DNA from: Mycolicibacterium grossiae
GTDB taxonomy: Bacteria > Actinomycetota > Actinomycetes > Mycobacteriales > Mycobacteriaceae
Length of the DNA: 64,000 bases
Assembly (NCBI RefSeq): GCF_008329645.1
Contig: NZ_CP043474.1
Span: forward strand, 4,154,001 to 4,218,000
Direction: 5' to 3'
The translations under genes were made by a program, and so were the position numbers. The notes below the pieces were generated by a model. The model did no database searches. It was given only the letters and a program-made list of their open reading frames with translations, and was not told where the DNA came from. How positions within the stretch are numbered: position 1 is the stretch's first letter; every line of letters starts with the position of its first letter. This document shows positions 16,021 through 24,775 of this stretch, piece by piece.

Positions 16021-17507
16021 GCGCGCCCGTCGTCCTCGGCGTCGACTCCTCGACCCAGTCCTGCAAGGTCGAGGTCCGCGACCTCACCACCGGCAGGCTC
16101 GTCGCCACCGGCTCGGCACCGCACCCGCCCGCGTATCCGCCCTGCAGCGAACAACATCCACGCGACTGGGTGGATGCCTTCGTCATGGCCACCCGCCGGG
16201 CCCTCGCGGCGTGTCCGGACACCCCGGACGTCCGCGCGATCGCGGTGGCCGCACAGTGCCACGGGCTGGTGCTGCTGGACCGCGAGGGAACCCCGCTGCG
16301 CGCGGCCAAGCTGTGGAACGACACCACGGGCGCGCCGAACCTCGCCGCACTGACCGACCGGATCGGCGCCCAGCGCTGGATCCGCCGCATCGGGTCGCTG
16401 CCCACCGCGGCCTTCACCATCGCCAAGGTGGCCTGGCTCGCCGAGCACGAACCCGACGTGCTCGACCGGGCCGCCACCATGCTGCTGCCGCACGACTACC
16501 TCACCTTCTGGCTGACCGGCGCCCGGGTGACCGACCGGTCCGAGGCCTCCGGCACCGGCTACTTCGACTGTGCGGCAGGCCAATACGTCCCCGAGTACCT
16601 CGAGCTGGCCGCCGGCCCGCGTGACTGGACCGCACTGCTGCCGACGGTGCTGGCCCCGAGCGAACCGGCCGGTACCGTGCGCGCCGAGGCGGCCGAGGCG
16701 CTGGGGCTGCCCAACGGGCGCGTCGCGGTCGGGCCGGGTGGCGGTGACCAGCACGCCGCCTACCTGGGCCTCGGCCTCGAGGACGGCGACCAGTACATCG
16801 GCATCGGCACCAGCGGCGTCGTGGCGACGTCGACCCGCACGCCCGTCGCCGACCCGTCCGGCATGGTCGACGGCGTCGCCGACCTCACCGGCGGTTACCT
16901 GCCGCTGGTCAGCACGCTCAACGCCGCACGCGTCGGCGACGCCGCCGCCGCGATGCTGGGCACCGATCTCGCCGGCCTCGCCGACCTCGCACTGTCCGCG
17001 GGCGACGCGCGTGGCCCGGTCGTGGTGCCGTACCTCGACGGGGAGCGGAAACCCAACCGGCCGAACGCCCGCGGCACCGTCGCCGACGTCTCGTCGCACA
17101 CCACCCGCGCCGAGTTGGCGCGCGCCTTCCTCGAGGGGCCGCTGCTGTCCCTGACCGCCGCCCGCACCCACCTGCGGGCGTGCGGCGTCCCGCTCGACGG
17201 CACGCCGGTCGCGGTCGGCGGCGGCACCCGCTCGCCGGCGACGCTGCAGCTGCTCGCGGACCTGCTCGGCGAGCCGGTCACCGTGCTCGACGCCGACGAG
17301 GCGACCGCCCGCGGCGCGTGCGTCCAGGCCGCCGCCGTCGCCGCCGGCGGTGACACCGGCACGCTGCGCGACCTCGCCAAGCGGTGGCAACCCACCGTCC
17401 GTCGCCACGTCTCGCCGCGCGCCACCGGCCGCGATCTCGACGGGCTGCGCGCCCGCTGGGCCGACCTCGCCGCGCTCACCGCCCTCGACGCGGAGGTGCC
17501 GGCATGA
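16017..17507 (+). CDS. FGGY-family ketose kinase (xylulokinase-like)
   Basis: A 496-aa FGGY kinase. The N-terminus carries LGVDSSTQSCKVEV (phosphate 1), then AAQCHGLVLLDREG (xylulokinase-type MHG region) and KLWNDTT. The C-terminal lobe has GTSGVVAT, a conserved VPYLDGERKPNRPNARG segment and GGGTRSPATLQLLADLLGEPV. The best overall resemblance is to xylulokinases. It would phosphorylate a ketose made by the operon's dehydrogenases. It overlaps the SIS gene and the RPE-like gene by 4 bp each (ATGA). Whether the ketose is a pentulose or hexulose is undetermined. Confidence 0.82.
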   Translation: MSAPVVLGVDSSTQSCKVEVRDLTTGRLVATGSAPHPPAYPPCSEQHPRDWVDAFVMATRRALAACPDTPDVRAIAVAAQCHGLVLLDREGTPLRAAKLWNDTTGAPNLAALTDRIGAQRWIRRIGSLPTAAFTIAKVAWLAEHEPDVLDRAATMLLPHDYLTFWLTGARVTDRSEASGTGYFDCAAGQYVPEYLELAAGPRDWTALLPTVLAPSEPAGTVRAEAAEALGLPNGRVAVGPGGGDQHAAYLGLGLEDGDQYIGIGTSGVVATSTRTPVADPSGMVDGVADLTGGYLPLVSTLNAARVGDAAAAMLGTDLAGLADLALSAGDARGPVVVPYLDGERKPNRPNARGTVADVSSHTTRAELARAFLEGPLLSLTAARTHLRACGVPLDGTPVAVGGGTRSPATLQLLADLLGEPVTVLDADEATARGACVQAAAVAAGGDTGTLRDLAKRWQPTVRRHVSPRATGRDLDGLRARWADLAALTALDAEVPA

Positions 17508-18154
17508 CGGTCGTCCTCTCGTCCTGGCACCACCGCTACCCGGGCATGATCGCGGGGTCCGTCTACGCCGCCGCGCCCGGCACCCGCCCCGCGACCGCCG
17601 CGGCGCTGGCCGAGGCCGGCGTCGCCGTGCACGTCGACGTCATGGCCGCCTCGGAGGGGCTGCCGGCCGGGGTCGGCCTCGACGAACTGCGCGACATCGC
17701 CCGCGTCGTGCACCCGCGGCGCACCGACGTCCACCTGATCGGCTCGCCCCGCTTCGTCGACGACGTCCTCGCCGACGTGCTCGCGACGTCTCCGGCGCGG
17801 GTCATCCTGCCCTGGGCAGCCTTCGACGAGGACCGGGCCGGAACCGTTCGGCGCGCCGGAGCCCACGCGTGGATCGCGCTGTGGGACGAATGGGACGGCG
17901 TCACCGGCGATCCCGGCTGGCCCGCCCGGCCCGACGGCGTGCTGGCGATGCTCATCGAACCCGGAACCCAGGACCGCTGCCGCATCGGCAGATTGAACCT
18001 CGTCACCGCCTGCGCCACCCGCGAGCCCGAACTCCCGGTGATGGTCGACGGCGGTGTCACCGAAGAGATCGCACCCCTGTGCGTCACGGCCGGCGCCCAA
18101 CAGCTGGTCGTCGGACGCGCCCTGTTGACCGCCGACCGAAAGGAAGCGATGTGA
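17504..18154 (+). CDS. Ribulose-phosphate 3-epimerase-like protein with altered loops
   Basis: A 216-aa beta/alpha-barrel of the RPE superfamily. The RPE metal ligands are recognisable: His and Asp in VHVDVM (about 44-49), His in DVHLI (about 77-81) and Asp in MVDGG (about 180-184). Two substrate-contacting loops differ. MDGHFVPN of true RPEs is replaced by MAASEGLP, and MTVNPGFGG by MLIEPGTQD. This suggests a C3 epimerase for another ketose phosphate, by analogy to AlsE, rather than a housekeeping RPE. ATGA overlap with the kinase and GTGA overlap with the following dehydrogenase. Function is inferred. Confidence 0.65.
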   Translation: MTVVLSSWHHRYPGMIAGSVYAAAPGTRPATAAALAEAGVAVHVDVMAASEGLPAGVGLDELRDIARVVHPRRTDVHLIGSPRFVDDVLADVLATSPARVILPWAAFDEDRAGTVRRAGAHAWIALWDEWDGVTGDPGWPARPDGVLAMLIEPGTQDRCRIGRLNLVTACATREPELPVMVDGGVTEEIAPLCVTAGAQQLVVGRALLTADRKEAM

Positions 18155-19182
18155 CCGAGACACTGCCCCGGGGCACCATGCGCGCCAGCGTGATGACTGG
18201 CGTGGAGACGCTGCGCATCGAGGACCGTCCCGTGCCGACCCCCGGCCCGCGCGAGGTGCTCGTCGAGGTCGCCGCCGTCGGGGTGTGCGGCTCCGACGTG
18301 CACTACTACCGGCACGGCCGCATCGGCGACTTCGTCGTCGACGAGCCGATGATCCTCGGTCACGAGCTGTCCGGCCGGATCGCCGCGGTCGGCGAGGGCG
18401 TCGACCCCGCCCGGGTCGGTCAGCGCGTCGCGGTCGAGCCGCAGCACCCGTGCCGGCGGTGCCGGCAGTGCAAGGCCGGCCGCTACAACCTGTGCCCGGA
18501 GATGAAGTTCTACGCCACGCCGCCCGTCGACGGCGCCTTCTGCCGCTACGTCACCATCGACGACGACATGGCCCACCCGGTGCCGGACTCGATGTCCGAC
18601 GAGGCCGCCGCCCTGCTCGAGCCGCTGTCGGTCGCCATCACCACCATGCGCAAGGCGCACGTCGTGCCCGGCTCGTCCATCCTGATCGCCGGCGCCGGTC
18701 CGATCGGCGTCATCTGCGCCCAGGCCGCGAGGGCCTTCGGCGCGTCGCGCATCGTGGTCACCGACCTCGTCGCGTCACGCCGGGAGAAGGCGCTGCAGTT
18801 CGGCGCCACCGAGGTCCTCGACCCCACCGAGGTCGACGTCACCGGCATCGAACCGGTCGACGCGTTCGTCGACGCCACCGGCGTGCCCGTCGCCGTGAGC
18901 AGCGGCATCAAGGCCGTCGGGCCCGCCGGTCACGTCGTGCTCGTCGGGATGGGCGCCGACGAGTACCCCCTTCCGGTCAGCCACATCGCCAACCTGGAGA
19001 TCACGGTGACCGGGGTGTTCCGCTACACCGACACCTGGCCCGCCGCCATCCACCTGGTGGCCAGCGGCGCCGTCGACCTCGACGGTATGGTGACCGGCCG
19101 CTACGACCTCGACCACGTCGCCGACGCGCTGGAGAGCGACACCGATCCCGCCAGCCTCAAGTCCATCGTCCGTCCGGAATGA
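18151..19182 (+). CDS. Zinc-dependent polyol dehydrogenase (sorbitol/xylitol dehydrogenase-like MDR) 1
   Basis: A 343-aa medium-chain dehydrogenase. Catalytic zinc residues are Cys in GVCGSDVHYYRHG (about 40-52) and His-Glu in LGHELSG (about 69). The structural zinc cysteines are in PCRRCRQCKAGRYNLC. GAGPIGVICAQAA is the nucleotide-binding loop and VTDLVASRREKA has the Asp expected for NAD. The CGSDVHYYRHGRIGDFVV stretch is diagnostic of sorbitol/xylitol dehydrogenases. It oxidises a polyol to a ketose; the stereochemistry is not readable. GTG start 4 bp into the RPE-like stop with AGGA upstream. Coupled to the next SDR by ATGA. Confidence 0.82.
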   Translation: MTETLPRGTMRASVMTGVETLRIEDRPVPTPGPREVLVEVAAVGVCGSDVHYYRHGRIGDFVVDEPMILGHELSGRIAAVGEGVDPARVGQRVAVEPQHPCRRCRQCKAGRYNLCPEMKFYATPPVDGAFCRYVTIDDDMAHPVPDSMSDEAAALLEPLSVAITTMRKAHVVPGSSILIAGAGPIGVICAQAARAFGASRIVVTDLVASRREKALQFGATEVLDPTEVDVTGIEPVDAFVDATGVPVAVSSGIKAVGPAGHVVLVGMGADEYPLPVSHIANLEITVTGVFRYTDTWPAAIHLVASGAVDLDGMVTGRYDLDHVADALESDTDPASLKSIVRPE

Positions 19183-19967
19183 GTGAGAGCACGACCCACA
19201 TGAGCCTGATGAACCCCTTCGACCTGACCGGCCGCACGGCCCTGGTCACCGGCGGCAACCAGGGCCTCGGCAAGGCCTTCGCGCTGGGCCTGGCCCAGGC
19301 CGGTGCGCGCGTCGCGTTCTCCGGGCGCAACGCCGAACGCAACGAGAAGGTGGCCGCCGAGTTCTCCGCCGCCGGCCACGAGATGCACCCGATCACCGCC
19401 GACATCACCCGCCAGGCGGACGTCGACCGCATGACCGCCGAGGCCATCGACGCGCTCGGCCACCTCGACATCCTGGTCAACAACGCCGGCACCTGCTACC
19501 ACGCCGAATCCTGGGACGTCACCGAACAGCAGTGGGACGACGTGTTCGACCTGAACGTCAAGGCACTGTGGGCCTGTTCGCTGGCCGCGGGCAAGCACAT
19601 GCGCGAGCGCAGGTCGGGTTCGATCGTCAACATCGGCTCGATGTCGGGCATGATCGTCAACCGCCCGCAGTGGCAACCGGCCTACAACGCCTCCAAGGCC
19701 GCGGTGCACCACCTCACCAAATCGCTGGCGGCCGAATGGGGTCCGCTCGGCATCCGGGTCAACGCGCTGGCGCCGGGCTACTGCAAGACCGACATGGCGC
19801 CGGTGGACCGGCCGGAGTTCAAGCAGCACTGGATCGACGACGCGCCGCTGCTGCGCTACGCCATGCCCGAGGAGATCGCCCCCAGCGTGGTGTTCCTCGC
19901 CAGTGACGCCGCCTCGTTCATCACCGGTTCCGTCCTCGTCGCCGACGGCGGTTACACCGTATGGTGA
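19179..19967 (+). CDS. SDR-family dehydrogenase (gluconate 5-dehydrogenase-like), polyol operon
   Basis: A 262-aa classical SDR: TGGNQGLGKAFA cofactor loop, FSGRNAERN (Arg after beta2, suggesting NADP tolerance), NNAG, SMSG...YNASK active site (Tyr about 165) and a VLVADGGYTVW C-terminus. Similar proteins reduce or oxidise keto groups of sugar acids and alditols. The start overlaps the preceding stop (ATGA), and its end overlaps the second zinc dehydrogenase by 7 bp. An internal ATG at 19200, just before NPFDLTG, is an alternative start. Confidence 0.75.
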   Translation: MSESTTHMSLMNPFDLTGRTALVTGGNQGLGKAFALGLAQAGARVAFSGRNAERNEKVAAEFSAAGHEMHPITADITRQADVDRMTAEAIDALGHLDILVNNAGTCYHAESWDVTEQQWDDVFDLNVKALWACSLAAGKHMRERRSGSIVNIGSMSGMIVNRPQWQPAYNASKAAVHHLTKSLAAEWGPLGIRVNALAPGYCKTDMAPVDRPEFKQHWIDDAPLLRYAMPEEIAPSVVFLASDAASFITGSVLVADGGYTVW

Positions 19968-21019
19968 CGCCCACCGCCACCGCGACCATCCGCCGCGTGG
20001 TCGTCAACGCGCTCGACGACGTCGTCTTCGAGACCGTCCCGCGGCCGGAGCCGGCCGCCGGCGAGGCCCGCGTGCGCACCACCGTCGTCGGCGTGTGCGG
20101 TTCGGACCTGCACGCCGCGTGCGGACGTCACCCGTTCATCGACCTGCCCTACCGGCCCGGGCACGAGGCCGTCGGCGTCGTCGAGGCCGTCGGTGCCGGC
20201 GTCGACGAGGCCTGGGTCGGCAGACGCGTTGCGCTGGAACCGAATCTGGCGTGCGGACAGTGCACGCAGTGCCGCGCCGGGCGCTACAACATCTGCCGTG
20301 ACCTGCTGGTGTTCGGCTGCCAGACGCCCGGCGCCCTGGGCGACTCCTTCACGGTCGCGACCGACCGGCTGGTGCCGGTTCCCGACGACATGGACGACAC
20401 CCACGCCATCCTCATCGAGCCGCTCGCCACGCCGGTGCACACCGTGCGCCGCGCCGTCGACCTCGTCGGCGACCTCACCGACCGCGCGGTCGTCGTCATC
20501 GGCGCGGGCCCCATCGGGCTGTTCGCGCTGCTCGCCGCCCGCCACGCCGGCGCGCGCGTGGTCGTCGCCGACCTGCTGGCGTCCAAGCGCGCCCGCGCCG
20601 AACGCCTCGGCGCCGTCGGCACGTTCGACCCGAGCGCCGACGGTGCCGTCGAGCACGCCCTGACCCTGCTCGGTGGTCCGGCCGCCGTCGTGATCGACTG
20701 CGTCTCCCGGGAGGGGTCGGTGGCCCAGGCCGTCGATCTCGTCGACAAGGGCGGTGCCGTGATGATCGTCGGCGTCGCCGAGGGCCCGACCACCGTGCCC
20801 CTCAATCTGATCCAGGACCGCGAACTCGCCCTCGTCGGCAACCTGATGTACGTACGCTCTGACTTCGATGCCGCCATCGCACTGCTGCGGTCGGGCACGG
20901 TGCCGGTCGAGGAGATCGTCAGCGCCCGCTACGACCTCGACCACGCCGCCGAGGCCTTCACCGCGTCGGCCGATCCGGAGAACGTCAAAGTGCTGATCAC
21001 GGCAGGAGATCCGCGATGA
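19961..21019 (+). CDS. Zinc-dependent polyol dehydrogenase (MDR) 2
   Basis: A 352-aa zinc alcohol dehydrogenase, distinct from the first in this operon. It has GVCGSDLHAACG (catalytic Cys), PGHEAVG (His-Glu), the four structural cysteines in ACGQCTQCRAGRYNIC, and GAGPIGLFALLAARHAG. It resembles threonine/sorbitol dehydrogenase-type enzymes of sugar operons. Two MDR and two SDR enzymes in one regulon suggest either several stereoisomeric substrates or successive oxidations. It overlaps the SDR by 7 bp and the ABC ATPase by ATGA. Confidence 0.8.
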   Translation: MVTPTATATIRRVVVNALDDVVFETVPRPEPAAGEARVRTTVVGVCGSDLHAACGRHPFIDLPYRPGHEAVGVVEAVGAGVDEAWVGRRVALEPNLACGQCTQCRAGRYNICRDLLVFGCQTPGALGDSFTVATDRLVPVPDDMDDTHAILIEPLATPVHTVRRAVDLVGDLTDRAVVVIGAGPIGLFALLAARHAGARVVVADLLASKRARAERLGAVGTFDPSADGAVEHALTLLGGPAAVVIDCVSREGSVAQAVDLVDKGGAVMIVGVAEGPTTVPLNLIQDRELALVGNLMYVRSDFDAAIALLRSGTVPVEEIVSARYDLDHAAEAFTASADPENVKVLITAGDPR

Positions 21020-22569
21020 CCCGACCCGCGCCCAGCAAGGGCACCGACACCGTCCTCGAGTGCGCGGACATCACCAAGAGCTTCGGTGGCGTTCCGGTGC
21101 TCGCCGGCATCACCCTGGACCTCGCCCCCGGGACGGTCACCGCACTCGCGGGGGAGAACGGGGCGGGCAAGTCGACGCTGATGAAGATCATCAGCGGCCA
21201 GTACACCGCGGACTCCGGCACCGTGTCGGTGAAGGGCACCGAGCTGGCCCCCGGCAACACCCGCGACGCCGTCCGGCACGGTGTCGCCATCGTGCCGCAG
21301 GAACTCGCGTCGATCGAGGACATGACCGTCTACGAGAACCTGTTCGTGGGGCGCGAACTCACGGTCGGTCCGTTCCTGAACCGGCGGGCGATGATCAGCG
21401 AGGCCGAGGACACCCTGGCGGTGTTCGACGTGTCGATCCCGCCGACCGCCCGCATGGGCAGCCTGCCGGTGGGTCTGCGCCAGATCGTCGAGATCGTCAA
21501 GGCCGCCCGCACCGGCGCGCAGGTCGTCATGCTCGACGAGCCGACGTCGGCGATCTCCGAACGCGAGGTCGAGGGCCTGTACAAGATCGTCCGGCGGCTG
21601 CGCGAGCACGGCGTCGCCATGGTGTACACGACGCACAAGATGGCCGAGATCCGCGCGATCGCCGACCGCGTCGTCGTGCTGCGCGACGGCGGGCTCATCC
21701 TGGACCGCGGCATCGCCGACGTCACCGACGACGACATCGTGACCGCGATGATCGGCCGCGAACTCAACGCGCTGTTCCCCGACCGGCCCACCCCGGGCAC
21801 CGACACGGTGCTGCGCGTGCGCGACCTCCAGGTCGAGGGTGCGTCCGGACCGGTGTCGTTCGACGTCCGCGCCGGTGAGATCGTCGGCCTGGCCGGCCTC
21901 GTCGGCGCCGGGCGAACCGAATTGCTGGAGGCCATCTTCGGTGCCCGCAAGACCACCGCGGGGACCGTGGAGGTGTCCGGCCGCGCCGTCAAGCGCAACC
22001 AACCGGCCGCCGCGATCTCCGCCGGCATGGCGATGGTGCCCGAGGACCGCAAGCTCTCCGGCGTCGTGCTGTCGATGAGCGTGCTCGACAACGGCTCGCT
22101 GCCGCGGTTGTCGTCGTTCTCCATCGCCGGCTGGCTGCGCGCGAAGGCGCGCAACAAGGCGGTCTCCGACGTGATGTCGTCGGTGCGCCTGCGCAGCCGT
22201 GGCCTCGGCCAGGAGGTCGGCACGCTGTCGGGCGGCAATCAGCAGAAGGTGGTGCTCGCGCGCTGGCTCACCGGCACCGTCAACGTGCTGCTGCTCGACG
22301 AGCCCACCCGCGGCGTCGACGTCGGCGCCCGCAGCGAGATCTACCGCATCATCACCGAATTCGCCGCCCAGGGCATGGCCGTGCTCATGGCGTCCTCGGA
22401 CATGCCCGAGGTCGTCGGACTCTCGCACCGCGCGTTCGTCATGCGCGGCGGCGCGCTGGTCGGCGAACTCGACCGTGACGACCTCGACCACCCGGCCGTG
22501 CAGGAATCGGTGTTCCGCCTGGCCACCGCCCTCGAGCCGCAGACGAACGATCAGGAGGCAGCATCGTGA
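21016..22569 (+). CDS. Sugar ABC transporter ATP-binding protein (RbsA type)
   Basis: A 517-aa double ATPase of the RbsA/MglA/XylG class. N-terminal half: GENGAGKST Walker A (about 45-53) and VVMLDEPTSAIS Walker B. C-terminal half: degenerate Walker A GLVGAGRTELLE, signature LSGGNQQKVVLARWL and LLLDEPTRGVDVGARSEIY. The degenerate second nucleotide site is normal for this class. It energises import of the operon's sugar or sugar alcohol. 4-bp overlaps with both neighbours (ATGA upstream, GTGA downstream) show tight coupling. Confidence 0.92.
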   Translation: MTRPAPSKGTDTVLECADITKSFGGVPVLAGITLDLAPGTVTALAGENGAGKSTLMKIISGQYTADSGTVSVKGTELAPGNTRDAVRHGVAIVPQELASIEDMTVYENLFVGRELTVGPFLNRRAMISEAEDTLAVFDVSIPPTARMGSLPVGLRQIVEIVKAARTGAQVVMLDEPTSAISEREVEGLYKIVRRLREHGVAMVYTTHKMAEIRAIADRVVVLRDGGLILDRGIADVTDDDIVTAMIGRELNALFPDRPTPGTDTVLRVRDLQVEGASGPVSFDVRAGEIVGLAGLVGAGRTELLEAIFGARKTTAGTVEVSGRAVKRNQPAAAISAGMAMVPEDRKLSGVVLSMSVLDNGSLPRLSSFSIAGWLRAKARNKAVSDVMSSVRLRSRGLGQEVGTLSGGNQQKVVLARWLTGTVNVLLLDEPTRGVDVGARSEIYRIITEFAAQGMAVLMASSDMPEVVGLSHRAFVMRGGALVGELDRDDLDHPAVQESVFRLATALEPQTNDQEAAS

Positions 22570-23597
22570 CCACGCCGACCGCCGAGCAGAAGCCACCGGA
22601 AGGTGGGGTGACCGCGGTGTCCGCCACCACCGGTGAACCCGTGCGGCTGTTCTCCCGACAGTGGTTCTCCGGGCTCGCGCTGCGCTACGCGATGGTGATC
22701 GTGATGCTGCTCGTCATCGCGTACTTCTCCTACCGCAGCGCGCGTTTCAGCACGCCGGACAACCTCGTCACGATCCTGGTGGCCGCGGCGCCGTTCGCGC
22801 TCATCGCACTGGGGCAAACGCTGGTCATCCTGACCGGCGGCATCGACCTGTCGGTCGGCAGCGTCATCGCGGTGTCCGCGATGGCCGGCGCCGCCACCGC
22901 CAAGGCCAACCCGGGTCAGGTGTGGCTGACCGTGCTGGTCGCCATGCTGGTCGGTCTCGCCGTCGGCTGCCTCAACGGGCTGATGGTGTCGCGGCTCAAC
23001 GTGCCACCGTTCATCGCGACGCTCGGCACGCTCACCGCCGGGTCGGGCATGGCCTACGTGATCGGCGGGGGCGCGCCGATCAACGGTCTGCCCGCCGAGT
23101 TCGGCTCGATCGCCAACACCAAGATCCTCGGGCTGCAGATTCCGGTGCTGCTCATGATCTTCGGCATCATCGCGCTGGCGATCGTGATGAAGCGCACCAC
23201 CTACGGCATGCGGGTGTACGCCGTCGGCGGCAACCGCAACGCCGCCGAGATCGCCGGCATCAACGCCAAGAACGTCCTGTTCAGCGTCTACGCGTTCTCC
23301 GGTCTGCTGGCCGGCCTGTCCGGGGTGATGCTCGCCTCGCGCGTCATCTCCGGCCCGCCGAACCTGGGCCAGGGCTACGAACTCGATGCGATCGCAGCCG
23401 TGGTGATCGGCGGCGCGAGCCTGATGGGCGGGCGCGGCACGATCTGGGGAACCGCGCTGGGCCTGTTGATGATCCAGACACTCAACAACGGACTCGACAT
23501 CCTCGTCGTGCCGGCCTACTGGCAGGACGTCATCAAGGGCGTGCTCATCGTCGCCGCCGTCGCGGTCGACGTGTGGTCCTCCCGCCGCCGAACGTGA
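22566..23597 (+). CDS. Sugar ABC transporter permease (RbsC type)
   Basis: A 343-aa BPD_transp_2 family permease with about 8-10 hydrophobic segments. It carries the LGQTLVILTGGIDLSVGSVIAVS signature (quoted piece, about 80-100), NGLMVSRLNVPPFIATLGT and GGASLMGGRGTIWGTALG, which are landmarks of RbsC/XylH permeases. About 35 residues precede the first membrane segment. It forms the membrane pore with the RbsA-type ATPase. GTG start overlapping the ATPase stop by GTGA. No gene in the 92 bp before the first binding protein. Confidence 0.9.
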   Translation: MTTPTAEQKPPEGGVTAVSATTGEPVRLFSRQWFSGLALRYAMVIVMLLVIAYFSYRSARFSTPDNLVTILVAAAPFALIALGQTLVILTGGIDLSVGSVIAVSAMAGAATAKANPGQVWLTVLVAMLVGLAVGCLNGLMVSRLNVPPFIATLGTLTAGSGMAYVIGGGAPINGLPAEFGSIANTKILGLQIPVLLMIFGIIALAIVMKRTTYGMRVYAVGGNRNAAEIAGINAKNVLFSVYAFSGLLAGLSGVMLASRVISGPPNLGQGYELDAIAAVVIGGASLMGGRGTIWGTALGLLMIQTLNNGLDILVVPAYWQDVIKGVLIVAAVAVDVWSSRRRT

Positions 23598-23689
23598 CCG
23601 CCCGGGGAACCGGGCACGCACGGCACCGACACATCGCAGCACCTCCAGCACCACCCCAGCACCACCCATCGAGAAACGAAGGAAGAGAC

Positions 23690-24739
23690 ATGAGACTGGG
23701 AACGAAGATGTTCGCGGTTGCCTCGGCCGCCGCGCTGAGCTTCGGCGTGACGGCCTGCGGCGCGGGTGACACCGAGGCCAACAGCGGCGCCACCCGCGTC
23801 GGCGTCTCGGTGTACGACATGAGTTCGTTCATCACCGCCGGCAAGGAGGGCATGGACGCCTACGCCAAGGCCAACGACATCGAGATCGTCTGGAACTCGG
23901 CCAACCTGGACGTGTCCACGCAGGCCAACCAGGTCGACTCGATGATCAATCAGGGCGTCGACGCGATCATCGTCGTTCCCGTGCAGGCGGATTCGCTCGC
24001 CCCGCAGGTCGCCTCGGCCAAGGAGAAGGGCATCCCGCTCGTTCCGGTGAACGCGGCGCTCAACAGCCCCGACGTCGCGGGCAACGTGCAGCCCGACGAC
24101 GTGGCGGCCGGCGAGCAGGAGATGCAGATGATGGCCGACCGCCTCGGCGGCCGCGGCAACATCGTGGTGCTGCAGGGACCGCTGGGGCAGTCCGGCGAAC
24201 TCGACCGCACGAAGGGCATCAACAACGTGCTGGCCAAGAACCCCGGCATCAAGGTGCTCGCGATGGACACCGCCAACTGGAAGCGCGACGAAGCCGTCAA
24301 CAAGATGAAGAACTGGATCTCCGGCTTCGGCCCGCAGATCGACGGCGTGGTCGCTGAGAACGACGACATGGGTCTCGGTGCGCTGCAGGCCCTCAAGGAG
24401 TCCGGCCGCACGGGCGTGCCGATCGTCGGCATCGACGGCATCGAGGACGGCCTGAACGCCGTCAAGAGCGGCGAGTTCATCGGGACCTCGCTGCAGAACG
24501 GCACTGTCGAACTGTCCGCCGGTCTCGCCGTCGCGGCCGCGCTGGCCAAGGGCGAGAAGGTGAACACCGAGCCGGTGTACGTCATGCCGGCCATCACCAA
24601 GGACAACGTCGACGTGGCAATCCAGCACGTCGTCACCGACCGCCAGCAGTTCCTCGACGGGCTCAGCGACCTGACCAAGAAGAACCTCGAGACCGGCGAC
24701 ATCGCCTACGAGGGCATTCCCGGCCAGAAGCAGCCCTGA
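23690..24739 (+). CDS. Sugar ABC transporter substrate-binding lipoprotein 1 (RbsB type)
   Basis: A 349-aa periplasmic-binding lipoprotein with a signal peptide and lipobox ending VTAC-G (Cys about 23). The Peripla_BP_4/RbsB fold follows, with VYDMSSFITAGKEGMDAYAK, QVDSMINQGVDAIIVVP, ENDDMGLGALQALK and VGIDGIEDGLNAVKSGEF. GGAAGAG-like purines precede the ATG. By my count it is about 83% identical over equal length to the next gene, so the pair is a recent tandem duplication. Differences cluster in the signal peptide and scattered surface positions. It delivers the operon's ligand to the RbsC-type permease. Confidence 0.9.
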   Translation: MRLGTKMFAVASAAALSFGVTACGAGDTEANSGATRVGVSVYDMSSFITAGKEGMDAYAKANDIEIVWNSANLDVSTQANQVDSMINQGVDAIIVVPVQADSLAPQVASAKEKGIPLVPVNAALNSPDVAGNVQPDDVAAGEQEMQMMADRLGGRGNIVVLQGPLGQSGELDRTKGINNVLAKNPGIKVLAMDTANWKRDEAVNKMKNWISGFGPQIDGVVAENDDMGLGALQALKESGRTGVPIVGIDGIEDGLNAVKSGEFIGTSLQNGTVELSAGLAVAAALAKGEKVNTEPVYVMPAITKDNVDVAIQHVVTDRQQFLDGLSDLTKKNLETGDIAYEGIPGQKQP

Positions 24740-24775
24740 CCCCAAACCCCCACCGACGATACGGAGATCACACCG